Notes under the pieces: model-generated
Database searches by the model: none
Told to the model about the DNA's origin: nothing
Seen by the model: only the letters and a program-made list of their open reading frames with translations
DNA from: Rhizomonospora bruguierae
Lineage (GTDB): Bacteria; Actinomycetota; Actinomycetes; Mycobacteriales; Micromonosporaceae
Assembly (NCBI RefSeq): GCF_018397995.1
Contig: NZ_BBQH01000031.1
Coordinates: 1 to 60,593, forward strand
Length of the DNA: 60,593 bases
Reading direction: 5' to 3'
Position numbers and translations under genes: made by a program
In this document: positions 40,140 through 47,964 of the stretch, piece after piece
Layout: every line of letters starts with the position of its first letter
Numbering within the stretch: the first letter of the stretch is position 1

Positions 40140-41665
40140 CGCGCGGGCCGCAGGGTCTCGGCCGCCGCGATGGCGGCGAGCACGGCGGCGGCCTTGCTGC
40201 GCGTCTCCTGCTCCTCGGCGGCCGGATCCGAGTCGGCCACGATGCCGGCACCCGCCTGCACATACGCCATCCCGCCGCGCAGCAGCGCCGTGCGGATCGC
40301 GATCGCCATGTCCATGTCCCCGCCGAAGCCGAAGTACCCGACGGTGCCGCCGTAGAGGCCACGCCGGGTCGGCTCCAGCTCGTCGATGATCTCCATGGCC
40401 CGGACCTTCGGCGCGCCGGAGAGCGTCCCGGCCGGGAACGTCGCCGCCAGCGCGTCGAACGCCGTACAGCCGTCCCGCAACTGCCCGACCACCGTCGAGA
40501 CGATGTGCATGACGTGGCTGTACCGCTCGATCGTGGCGAACTCCGGCACCGTCACCGTGCCCGGCCGACTCACCCGGCCCAGGTCGTTGCGGCCCAGGTC
40601 GACCAGCATCACGTGCTCGGAGCGCTCTTTCGGGTCACCGAGCAGTTCGTGCGCCAGGCCGCTGTCCTCCGCCGGGGTGCTCCCCCGCGGCCGCGTCCCC
40701 GCGATCGGGTGCAGCATCGCCCGGCGGCCGGTCACCTTCAGGTGCGCCTCCGGTGACGAGCCGACGATGTCGAAGTCGTCGAAGCGCAGCAGATACATGT
40801 ACGGGCTCGGGTTCGTGGTGCGCAGCACCCGGTACACGTCCAGCGGGTCGGCCCCGGTCGGCCGCTCGAACCGCTGCGCCACCACGATCTGGAAGCACTC
40901 GCCGGCCCGGATCGCCTCCTTGGCCGCCTCCACCGCCTTCGGGTACGCGCCCGGCTCGGTGCGGCTCACCACGTCCCCCACCGGCGCCGGCTCCACCGTC
41001 GAGATCATCGGCGGGGTCGGCCGGGACAGGGCGGTGGTCATGGCGTCCAGCCGCCCCACCGCGTGGTGGTACGCCGCCGCCACCTCGGCCGGCCCCGGCT
41101 CCGCCGGCAGCACCGCGTTCGCCACCAGGATCGCCGAGCCCGCGTAGTGGTCCAGCACCACCAGGTCGGTGGCGAGCATCATGCCCAGCTCCGGCAGGCG
41201 CAGGTCATCCTCGGCCCGGCTCGGCAGCCGCTCGAACCGGCGCACCAGGTCGTACCCCAGGTACCCGACCATGCCCCCGGTCAGGGGCAGGTGCTCGCCG
41301 CCGTCCAGCGGCTCGGCCGCGCTGAGCGCCACGATCGTCTCCCGCAGCACGTGCACGGGATCGCCGCCCACCGGCACACCGGGCGGCGGGCTACCCAACC
41401 AGTGCGCCTCACCGTCCCGCTCCATCAGCGTCGCCGCGCTGCGCACCCCCACGAACGAGTACCGCGACCAGGCCGTACCCGCCGCTCCGCCGCCCTGCTC
41501 CGCCGACTCCAGCAGGAACGTCCCCGGCCCGCCGGCCAGCTTCCGGTACACCCCGACCGGCGTCTCCCCGTCCGCGAGCAGCCGCCGGATCACCGGCACC
41601 ACGCGCCGCCCCCGCACCCGCTGGCCAAACTCCCGCTCGCTCGGCTCCACCGCTCCCGTCGTCAT
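40136..41665 (-). CDS. trpE: Anthranilate synthase component I
   Basis: Converts chorismate to anthranilate using ammonia from a TrpG glutaminase that is not in this window. 509 residues: an N-terminal domain with [20 protein letters not shown] and FLLESAEQ (Trp feedback site region), and a chorismate-binding domain with [53 protein letters not shown] and [23 protein letters not shown] 41665 overlaps the hisI stop (ATGA). No leader peptide or attenuator can sit before it because hisI is fused by overlap; control is more likely at a promoter upstream of hisI. Confidence 0.97.
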   Translation of the reverse strand: MTTGAVEPSEREFGQRVRGRRVVPVIRRLLADGETPVGVYRKLAGGPGTFLLESAEQGGGAAGTAWSRYSFVGVRSAATLMERDGEAHWLGSPPPGVPVGGDPVHVLRETIVALSAAEPLDGGEHLPLTGGMVGYLGYDLVRRFERLPSRAEDDLRLPELGMMLATDLVVLDHYAGSAILVANAVLPAEPGPAEVAAAYHHAVGRLDAMTTALSRPTPPMISTVEPAPVGDVVSRTEPGAYPKAVEAAKEAIRAGECFQIVVAQRFERPTGADPLDVYRVLRTTNPSPYMYLLRFDDFDIVGSSPEAHLKVTGRRAMLHPIAGTRPRGSTPAEDSGLAHELLGDPKERSEHVMLVDLGRNDLGRVSRPGTVTVPEFATIERYSHVMHIVSTVVGQLRDGCTAFDALAATFPAGTLSGAPKVRAMEIIDELEPTRRGLYGGTVGYFGFGGDMDMAIAIRTALLRGGMAYVQAGAGIVADSDPAAEEQETRSKAAAVLAAIAAAETLRPAR

Positions 41666-42171
41666 GTCGTGGCTCCCTCCGTGCTACCGCGCCCGCTGCC
41701 GGCCTCGTCTTGGGCGGCCTCGCCTCGCGTGCCCCCGCCCGGGGCGGCCCCGCCCGGGGCGGCCCCGCCCGGGGCGGCCCCGCCGGCGGGGCGGGTCACC
41801 GGGAGGTCGTTGGTGAAGCAGGTGTAGGTGCCGGTGTGGCAGGCGGCGCCCACCTGCTCCACGTCCACGAGCACCGCGTCGCCGTCGCAGTCCAGCCGCA
41901 CCGCCCGCACATACTGGTGGTGGCCGGACGTCGCCCCCTTCACCCAGTACTCGCGCCGGCTGCGCGACCAGTACGTCGCCCGGCCCGTGGTCAGCGTGCG
42001 GTGCAGCGCCTCGTCGTCCATCCACGCCAGCATCAGCACCTCGCCGCTGTCGTGCGCCCGCACGACCGCCGCCACCAGCCCGTCCGCCGTCCGCCGCAAC
42101 CGCGCGGCGATCGCCGGGTCAAGGTCACTTCCGGGGACCGAGGGAGCCCTCACCTCGTTCGACGCAGCCAC
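41662..42171 (-). CDS. hisI: Phosphoribosyl-AMP cyclohydrolase
   Basis: Third step of histidine synthesis. The core (about residues 15-125 of 169) carries [57 protein letters not shown] and the zinc ligand motif [11 protein letters not shown]. After it comes a 40-residue Gly/Ala/Pro tail ([17 protein letters not shown]) encoded by a tandem 15-base repeat, which the family does not need. GTG 42171 is chosen; GTG at 42150 is also possible. The open frame further upstream is not coding. It heads the his/trp run and overlaps trpE. Confidence 0.93.
   Translation of the reverse strand: MAASNEVRAPSVPGSDLDPAIAARLRRTADGLVAAVVRAHDSGEVLMLAWMDDEALHRTLTTGRATYWSRSRREYWVKGATSGHHQYVRAVRLDCDGDAVLVDVEQVGAACHTGTYTCFTNDLPVTRPAGGAAPGGAAPGGAAPGGGTRGEAAQDEAGSGRGSTEGATT
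41733..41786. repeat. Tandem 15-bp repeat inside the hisI tail
   Basis: CCCGGGGCGGC occurs at 15-base intervals (41738, 41753, 41768) within a run of CCCCGCCCGGGGCGG. On the coding strand it encodes GGAAP repeats. The unit is itself nearly palindromic. Confidence 0.8.
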
Positions 42172-42722
42172 AGTGCCCGATTGTCCCGTACCCGACGAGT
42201 TCCCGGGCGGGGGGTATCGATCGCCGGGTCGCCTTCGGCTCCGCTGGCGTGGCCGATCCGGGCCGGGCGGTCGTGCCGCGAGGTTACGGCAATACGAAGA
42301 TGCGCGTTGCCGGCATCGCCCACCGGCCGGGGCAGGTTGTCTCGTCACGGCGCTTTGCTCTGCTTCCGCAGAGGAAACACCACCCCTCACGCGGCGCCGC
42401 ACGCCCGGCCAGAGGTCTTGGTACGGATTTGCCCGAAAATCGCCGCATCTGTACCAAGATTCGTGTCCGGCCCGATCAGTGGATGCGCACCGCGCCGCCC
42501 CGGACCCCGCCGGTGGACATTTGGGCGGTCTTGTCGGCGCTTGCTCGGGGGTCGTGCGGAGTGGAAGACGACGGTAGGTTGACGGGTGCGTTGGCGGGTC
42601 CTCGTGGGGACCGTCGCCCCCGCCGGACGGTCCCGGGCGCCGCGATGGCCCGTACGCGCGGTTTCCCGACTTCCGGACGCACCGCCCCCGCCGGGCGACC
42701 CCCATCGGACGGAGGATACGTC
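42172..42722. other. 551-base intergenic region between hisI and the acidic protein gene
   Basis: No gene is supported. It must hold the divergent promoters for the hisI-trp run and the acidic protein gene, but I see no convincing -10/-35 pair. It contains a short hairpin CTCTGC-TTCC-GCAGAG (42358-42373) and a 13-bp inverted repeat TCTTGGTACGGAT (42416-42428) / ATCTGTACCAAGA (42447-42459) with one G.T pair. A related arrangement lies at 59352-59436, so this looks like a dispersed intergenic element. The ribosome site GGACGGAGG precedes ATG 42723. Confidence 0.6.
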
Positions 42723-45700
42723 ATGCACTACTCCCCCAACCCCGCATCGCCTCAGCCCGGCCAGCCGGCGGGCAACTCGCAGGCGACCCAGAACAGCCAC
42801 ATACCGGAGCAGCGCGAGCCCGGGGCGCTGCCGCCCTCCCCGGAGGGCACAACGCCCGAGAAGGTCGCCCTGTACGAGGCCACCCGCGAGTTGCCGTTCA
42901 TCGTTCCGGTCGCGCCACCGGGCGAGGTTGCGGCGCAATCCACTGAAGAGTCGCCGGAGGAGCCGGCCGACCAGGCCCCGGTCGAGTCCACTGAGGATGA
43001 TGAGCCGACCCAGCACCTGGGCTGGGAGCCGGTGCCGCCCGCGGCGGCCGCTCCGGAGATACGGCCGGAGGAGGCGACCCCCGACGCCGAGGCGGCGGAG
43101 GCATCGTCCGCACCGACCAATGGCGAGGCGGCCGACGAGAACTCCATTGAGGACAGCACGACCGAGGTGAGCGCAACCGAGGCCGGCACCGCCGGGGCCG
43201 GGGCCACCGAGGCCGGGGCCACCGAGGCCGGGGCCACCGAGGCCGGGGCCACCGAGGCCGGGGCCACCGAGGCCGGGGCCACCGAGGCCGGGGCCACCGA
43301 GGCCGGGGCCACCGGAGACGAGGGCACCGGAGACGAGGCCGCCGAGGCTGGGGCCACCGAGGGCGGGGCCGCCGAGGCCGGCGGCGTTGACGGGCTGGCG
43401 GTCGCGGGCAGCCCGTGGGCGCAGGCACCCGCCGGGTACGCCGTCGTCGCCGCCGAGCAGGACGATGAGGCTGACGACCAGGCTCCCGAGGTACCGCAGG
43501 TAGCACAGGACCAGTCGGCGGTGACCGACGAGGCCGATGTGGACGAGCCGCCGGCGCTGGTTGGCGAGGCGGACGAGGTGATCCCCGCCGCCGAGGCCCC
43601 CCAACTCGACCCGACGACGGACACCGACGCCGGCGTGGAACCGGCCGACGCCGAGGGGGCGCCAGCGAACGCGGTGGCAGCGGGGACGCTGAGCGCTGAG
43701 GTGTCCACGCCAGACGGACCCGGCCCTGCTGACGCCACAGACGCTGAGGCACTCGAAGCGGCCGAGGCCACGGCTCCGCCAACAGACGCCGAGGCCGAGG
43801 CCACGACCGCAACGGACGGGGCGGCCGAGGCCGCCGCCGCAGCCGACGAGGTACGGACCGACGCCACCGACGACCTAGACACCGACGACACCGCAGCCGA
43901 CGAGGGACCCCAGGCCGAAACCCAAGCCACCGGCAACGCGGCGCACACCAACAACGAGGCCACCACCGACACCACAACCGACGAGGTACAGGCCGAGGCC
44001 GCCGACGACCCGGACACCGACGACACCGCAGCCGATGACGAGCCCGCGGCCGAAACCCAAGCCACCAACGACGCCGACGGCAGCGACACCGCCGCCGACG
44101 AGGAGCCCGAGACCCAAGCCGCCAGCGACACGGCGCACACCGACAACGAGGCCACAGCCGACACCACCGCCGGCGAGGTGCAGACCGACGCCGCCGACGA
44201 GGCGGCCACCGGCGACACGGCAGTCGATGAGGCGCCCGAAGTCGAGGCCACCGCCGACCCGGACCCGCACCGCGAAGTCGACCAGGAGGTCGAGGCCGAG
44301 GCCGATGTGACCGGCGCCGCACGGGACTCCGACGGGGCCACCGACGTCGCGACACCCGACGAGATGCCTCAGGCCGAGGCCGGGGACATCACCGACACTG
44401 CACCGGCCACCGACGACGAGGCCGCCATCGATGCGGCGACAGACGCCGAGACCGCGACCGACGCCGACGAGGTGGCCACCGACGCCGAGTCCCGCGCCGC
44501 CGAGGAGGCCATCGTGGCGGTCGGTGCGACGGCGACGGCCGACGGCGAGGCCATCAGCGACATCACACAGGACGCCCTCGACGAGTACGCGGCCGAGACC
44601 CTCCCTGACAGTGCGCCCGGCACCAGTGTGGAGGCGGCCACCGCTGTCGACGACGAGTCCGACGTGGACGATGCCCCGGCGACCGGGATCGACGCGGCGA
44701 ACGGAGACGCGGCTGAAGCCTCTGCGGTAGCCATGTCCGATGTGGATGGCGCGGTGTTCGAGGTGGACGAGGAATTCGACGCGCCCGCCGAGATCACCGG
44801 TAGCAGCGAGGACGCCGGAGCCGAGGCGACCGCCGGGCAAGCGGGCGAGGACGGTGACGGCGAGCAGGACGACGCAGTCGGCGCGGACGACACGGACGAC
44901 ACGCTCGGCGGGGACGACCTCGACGGCGTGGCGGCCGAGGCCGCGCCGCACGGCGCGGCGGCCATCGACGTCACGCCGGCGGCTTACGGGGCGAGCGACG
45001 ACGATGAGGTCGGGGGCGACAGCGAGAACGCCCCCGATGACGAGGATCTGGGTCAGGACCTCGGCCAGGTCCCCGGCGAAGGCGTCACCGCGGCGGAGGC
45101 GCTGCCCGGGGACGGCGAGCCGGCGGTCGCCACGCCGGCGGAGGCGTGGGCCCGTTACGAGGAGCAGGAGCCCGGGCAGCCGTTGGCGTCGCTCCAGCCC
45201 GCCGAGCAGCTTGCCACCCTGGAGGCATGGGCCAGCGCCGCGCCCGAGGGTGAGGAGAGCGTGCCGGCGACGGAGGCACCGATCGTCGCGGAGGCCGGCA
45301 CCGTCTGGCAGCCGGCCGCCGGCGAGAACGCCGCCGAGGAGGGCCACACGGCCGAAACCGGCGACGACGAAACCGCCCACGACGGCCCCACGGCCGAGGC
45401 CGGGCGCGACGAAACCGCCACCACCACCGACGAAAGCGCGAACGACGTAACCGCCACGGTGGACGCCACCAACGCCGAAGGCTTCACGGCCGAGACCACC
45501 ACCGATGAGGCCGACGCCGAGGACGACGAAGCCGACGCCAACGCGGAGGGTGCCGAGGCTGCCACCGCCGAGGACGACGATGAAGCCGACGACGTGGACT
45601 GGTTCGCACCGTCGGCGGAGGTCGTGGTGCAGCCGGAGGAGGAGGCGCTGCCGGTAGCATCCTCGCGGCCCGGGGAGGTGCCGGAGACGCGGATCGCGGT

Positions 45701-45956
45701 GTGGTCGGTGGACGCGGTGGAGCGGTTCCGGGACCAGTGGCGGGACGTGGCCGCCCGGTTCGTGGAGGAGCCGGACGAGGCGTTGCGCGAGGCGCAGGCG
45801 CTGGTGGCGCGGGCCGTGCACGGGTTGGCGGACGCGCTGCTGGCCGAGCAGGTGGACCTGGACCCGCGGCGGTACAGCGAGGAGCCGGACACGGAGGAGA
45901 TGCGGGTGGCGATGCGCCGCTACCGCGACTTCCTCGATCGGGTGCTGGCCCTCTAG
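42723..45956 (+). CDS. Giant acidic low-complexity protein with a conserved C-terminal domain
   Basis: 1077 residues, no signal peptide or membrane helix. Residues 1-75 are Pro/Gln/Glu-rich with VALYEATRELPFIVPVAPP. About 80-970 is an Ala/Asp/Glu/Thr-rich, very acidic, presumably disordered region including seven exact TEAGA repeats. The C-terminal 100 residues are ordered and conserved in style across actinobacteria (IAVWSVDAVERFRDQWRDVA, RFVEEPDEALREAQALV, TEEMRVAMRRYRDFLDRVL). Function is unknown; it could be a cytosolic scaffold or charge buffer. ATG 42723 has GGAGG upstream. The antisense frames are open only because the codon bias is extreme. Confidence 0.88.
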   Translation: MHYSPNPASPQPGQPAGNSQATQNSHIPEQREPGALPPSPEGTTPEKVALYEATRELPFIVPVAPPGEVAAQSTEESPEEPADQAPVESTEDDEPTQHLGWEPVPPAAAAPEIRPEEATPDAEAAEASSAPTNGEAADENSIEDSTTEVSATEAGTAGAGATEAGATEAGATEAGATEAGATEAGATEAGATEAGATGDEGTGDEAAEAGATEGGAAEAGGVDGLAVAGSPWAQAPAGYAVVAAEQDDEADDQAPEVPQVAQDQSAVTDEADVDEPPALVGEADEVIPAAEAPQLDPTTDTDAGVEPADAEGAPANAVAAGTLSAEVSTPDGPGPADATDAEALEAAEATAPPTDAEAEATTATDGAAEAAAAADEVRTDATDDLDTDDTAADEGPQAETQATGNAAHTNNEATTDTTTDEVQAEAADDPDTDDTAADDEPAAETQATNDADGSDTAADEEPETQAASDTAHTDNEATADTTAGEVQTDAADEAATGDTAVDEAPEVEATADPDPHREVDQEVEAEADVTGAARDSDGATDVATPDEMPQAEAGDITDTAPATDDEAAIDAATDAETATDADEVATDAESRAAEEAIVAVGATATADGEAISDITQDALDEYAAETLPDSAPGTSVEAATAVDDESDVDDAPATGIDAANGDAAEASAVAMSDVDGAVFEVDEEFDAPAEITGSSEDAGAEATAGQAGEDGDGEQDDAVGADDTDDTLGGDDLDGVAAEAAPHGAAAIDVTPAAYGASDDDEVGGDSENAPDDEDLGQDLGQVPGEGVTAAEALPGDGEPAVATPAEAWARYEEQEPGQPLASLQPAEQLATLEAWASAAPEGEESVPATEAPIVAEAGTVWQPAAGENAAEEGHTAETGDDETAHDGPTAEAGRDETATTTDESANDVTATVDATNAEGFTAETTTDEADAEDDEADANAEGAEAATAEDDDEADDVDWFAPSAEVVVQPEEEALPVASSRPGEVPETRIAVWSVDAVERFRDQWRDVAARFVEEPDEALREAQALVARAVHGLADALLAEQVDLDPRRYSEEPDTEEMRVAMRRYRDFLDRVLAL
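43206..43310 (+). repeat. Seven perfect 15-bp tandem repeats in the acidic gene
   Basis: ACCGAGGCCGGGGCC is repeated seven times without a mismatch (43206-43310), encoding TEAGA. Degenerate copies flank it on both sides. Perfect identity points to recent slippage or recombination, so copy number probably varies between strains. Confidence 0.92.
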
Positions 45957-45978
45957 CAGCCCGCGGGCGCGAACGCGA

Positions 45979-46015
45979 CAGGGGCCTCCGCCGGTGAAAC
46001 GGGCGGCGGCCCCTG
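45979..46015 (+). terminator. Terminator of the acidic protein gene
   Basis: CAGGGGCCTCCGCC (45979-45992) pairs with GGCGGCGGCCCCTG (46002-46015) with one mismatch, loop of nine bases. It starts 23 bases after the stop and separates the gene from the ABC transporter operon. Confidence 0.7.
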
Positions 46016-46038
46016 TTGCGGTCCCAGGATTTCATCTA

Positions 46039-46054
46039 GCGTTGAGTTCAACGC
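46039..46054. promoter_or_regulatory. Perfect palindrome, probable TetR operator
   Basis: GCGTTGAGTTCAACGC is a perfect inverted repeat (7-base arms, GT centre) 26 bases before the ABC ATPase start. A TAGCGT hexamer (46037-46042) that could be a -10 box overlaps it. The TetR gene downstream in the same direction is the obvious candidate regulator. Confidence 0.5.
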
Positions 46055-46080
46055 CTGATGACTTCTTTGAGGGAGGACCG

Positions 46081-46857
46081 ATGACAGCCGCGATCGAGGT
46101 GCGTGACCTCGTGGTCGAGCGGGGCAAGCGGCGGGTCCTGAACAGCATCAGCACGACCGTGCCGCGCGGCAGCGTGACCGGGTTGCTGGGGCCGAGCGGG
46201 AGCGGGAAGACGACGCTGATGCGCGCGATAGTCGGCGTGCAGATCGTGCGGTCGGGCAGCGTGCTGGTGCTGGGGCAGCCGGCCGGCGCGGCGGCGCTGC
46301 GGCGCAAGGTGGGGTACCTGACGCAGGCGCCCAGCGTGTACGACGACCTGACGGTCCGGGAGAACGCGCGGTACTTCGCCGCGCTGTACGGGTATGGCGC
46401 CACGGCGGCGGACGCCGCGATCCGGGACGTGGGGCTGGCGGACGCGGCCGGGCAACTCGTGGCGTCGCTGTCCGGCGGGCAGCGCAGCCGGGCGTCGCTG
46501 GCGTGCGCGCTGCTGGGCGAGCCGGAACTGCTGATCCTGGACGAGCCGACCGTGGGCCAGGACCCGGTGCTGCGCGCCGAGTTGTGGGACCGGTTCCACG
46601 CGCTGGCGGCGGCCGGCACCACGCTGCTGGTATCCAGCCACGTGATGGACGAGGCGGGCAGGTGCGACCGGCTGATCCTGATCCGCGAGGGCGCGATCAT
46701 CGCCGACGACAGCCCGGCGGACGTGCGGGCGGCGGCGGGCACCACCGATCTGGAGGAGGCGTTCCTGCGCCTCATCCAGGAACGCGAGGAGGCGGTGGCC
46801 ACACCCGGCGACCGCGCGGGAAGCACCGCAGTCGCGAACGAAAGGCAAACACCGTGA
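46081..46857 (+). CDS. ABC-2 type exporter ATPase (DrrA-like) with repeat-derived C-terminus
   Basis: 258 residues. Walker A is LLGPSGSGKTTLMRAI, the Q-loop GYLTQAPSVYDDLTVREN, the signature SLSGGQRSRASLACAL, Walker B ELLILDEPTVGQDP and the H-loop VSSHVMDEAGRCD. It energises the permease encoded next. The last 16 residues (GDRAGSTAVANERQTP) are encoded by the first, partial copy of the 89-bp repeat, so the original C-terminus has been replaced or extended. ATG 46081 has GGGAGGA upstream. The stop TGA overlaps a GTG that begins the first mini-ORF. Substrate is unknown; drug or lipid export is typical. Confidence 0.92.
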   Translation: MTAAIEVRDLVVERGKRRVLNSISTTVPRGSVTGLLGPSGSGKTTLMRAIVGVQIVRSGSVLVLGQPAGAAALRRKVGYLTQAPSVYDDLTVRENARYFAALYGYGATAADAAIRDVGLADAAGQLVASLSGGQRSRASLACALLGEPELLILDEPTVGQDPVLRAELWDRFHALAAAGTTLLVSSHVMDEAGRCDRLILIREGAIIADDSPADVRAAAGTTDLEEAFLRLIQEREEAVATPGDRAGSTAVANERQTP

Positions 46858-46946
46858 GCGCGAGGAGCGCCCGCAGCGCGCCGGGCCGAAGGACCAGCGA
46901 CCGCGCGGGAAGCACCGCAGTCGCGAACGAAAGGCAAACACCGTGA
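46854..46946 (+). CDS. Mini-ORF 1 of the ABC-operon repeat (30 aa)
   Basis: GTG 46854 overlaps the ATPase TGA (GTGA). The frame starts MSARSARSAPGRRTS and ends GSTAVANERQTP, then TGA overlapping the GTG of the second copy. The length of 93 bases minus a four-base overlap gives the 89-base period. Translation is likely by coupling; peptide function is unknown. Confidence 0.42.
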   Translation: MSARSARSAPGRRTSDRAGSTAVANERQTP

Positions 46947-47035
46947 GCGCGAGGAGCGCCCGCAGCGCGCCGGGCCGAAGGACCAGCGACCGCGCGGGAA
47001 GCACCGCAGTCGCGAACGAAAGGCAAACACCGTGA
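46943..47035 (+). CDS. Mini-ORF 2 of the ABC-operon repeat (30 aa)
   Basis: An exact copy of mini-ORF 1. Its TGA (47033-47035) overlaps the permease GTG at 47032, and the GAAAGG ribosome site for the permease lies inside it. It therefore stands between the ATPase and permease as a second coupled relay. Confidence 0.42.
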   Translation: MSARSARSAPGRRTSDRAGSTAVANERQTP

Positions 47036-47787
47036 GCGCGCGTATTCTGGCCGCCACGACGCGGCGGATCCTGACCCAGTTGCGGCACGACCGGCGCACG
47101 ATCGCGTTGCTGGTCGTGATGCCGACCGCGCTGCTGACACTGATTTATTACATGTACCAGAATCTGCCGGCGCCGCCGGGTGCGCCACGGCCGTTCGACC
47201 GGATCGCGCTGGTCGTGCTGGGGCTGTTCCCGTTCACGATCATGTTTCTGGTGACCAGTATCGCGATGCTCCGGGAGCGCACCTCCGGCACCCTGGAGCG
47301 GCTGCTCACCACGCCGTTGAACAAGCTCGACCTGCTGTTCGGGTACGGGATCGCGTTCGGCTTGGCCGCGGCGGTGCAGGCGGCGATCGCCTCGGCGGTG
47401 GCGTACTGGGTGTTCGGGCTGGATACCGCCGGGCCGCTCGGCCTGGTCATCCTGATCGCGGTGACCAACGCGGTGCTCGGGGTGGCGCTGGGGCTGTTCT
47501 GCAGCGCCTTCGCCCGCACCGAGTTCCAGGCCGTACAGTTCATGCCGGTTGTGGTGATCCCGCAGTCGCTGCTGTGCGGGCTGTTCGTGGCCCGCGACCA
47601 GATGGCGGGGTGGCTGCAGGGGCTGAGCCGGGCGCTGCCGCTGACGTACGCCGTCGAGGCGCTGCAGGAGGTGGGTGCGCACACCGACGCCACCGGGCGG
47701 ATGTGGCGGGATCTGGCGATCGTCGCGGGCGCGGTGATCGTGACCCTGGTCCTGGCCGCGGCCACCCTGCGCCGACGCAGCGGCTGA
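47032..47787 (+). CDS. ABC-2 type exporter permease
   Basis: 251 residues with about six membrane spans (IALLVVMPTALLTLIYYMY; IALVVLGLFPFTIMFLVTSI; LLFGYGIAFGLAAAVQAAIA; LGLVILIAVTNAVLGVALGL; FMPVVVIPQSLLCGLFVA; IVAGAVIVTLVLAAATL). The conserved ERTSGTLERLLTTPL loop of ABC-2 permeases follows span two. It pairs with the ATPase. The GTG 47032 is the last of three GTGAGCG sites, and its ribosome site is within the repeat. A cluster of imperfect 17-base repeats begins at its stop codon. Confidence 0.92.
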   Translation: MSARILAATTRRILTQLRHDRRTIALLVVMPTALLTLIYYMYQNLPAPPGAPRPFDRIALVVLGLFPFTIMFLVTSIAMLRERTSGTLERLLTTPLNKLDLLFGYGIAFGLAAAVQAAIASAVAYWVFGLDTAGPLGLVILIAVTNAVLGVALGLFCSAFARTEFQAVQFMPVVVIPQSLLCGLFVARDQMAGWLQGLSRALPLTYAVEALQEVGAHTDATGRMWRDLAIVAGAVIVTLVLAAATLRRRSG

Positions 47788-47880
47788 GGCACCACATCGG
47801 CTAAGCCACGCACTGGCTGAAGCACCTCAGCGGCTGAGGCACCGCACTGGCTGAAGCACCACAACGGCGGAGGCGCCAGG
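47781..47880 (+). repeat. Six imperfect 16-18 bp repeats after the permease stop
   Basis: Units of the form CGGCTGAGGCACCxCAx start at 47781, 47798, 47815, 47831, 47849 and 47865. The permease stop TGA is the TGA of the first unit, and most of the others also carry TGA or TAA at the same place. The array fills most of the gap to the TetR gene. Confidence 0.75.
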
Positions 47881-47964
47881 CGCCGCGGGAGTTGCGCGAG
47901 GCGACGGCCGGAACGGCGCCGGGGCGCCTGGGCGGCCACGGCTACACGAGTGGAGAGGGGACGG

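Larger units (their letters stand above)
46808..47040 (+). repeat. 89-bp tandem coding repeat (2.5 copies) between ABC ATPase and permease
   Basis: GTGAGCGCG occurs at 46854, 46943 and 47032, exactly 89 bases apart. The two full units are identical, and a partial unit (46808-46853) precedes them inside the ATPase gene. Each contains AGCACCGCAGTCGCGAACG and a GAAAGG ribosome site before the next GTG. The first GTGA overlaps the ATPase stop, the last is the permease start. It is the same family as 37989-38140 but with a different middle part. Confidence 0.95.

Noticed and set aside
42172-42722. trp attenuator or T-box upstream of hisI-trpE
   Set aside because: No leader ORF with Trp or His codon runs and no T-box motif was found; the inverted repeat is not followed by a T-tract and recurs at another locus.
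43206-43310. CRISPR-like regular repeats
   Set aside because: Units are 15 bases without spacers and encode in-frame TEAGA inside a long gene.
45484-46035. Minus-strand ORF under the acidic protein gene
   Set aside because: Arg/Pro/Ala-rich shadow translation, without ribosome site or domain.
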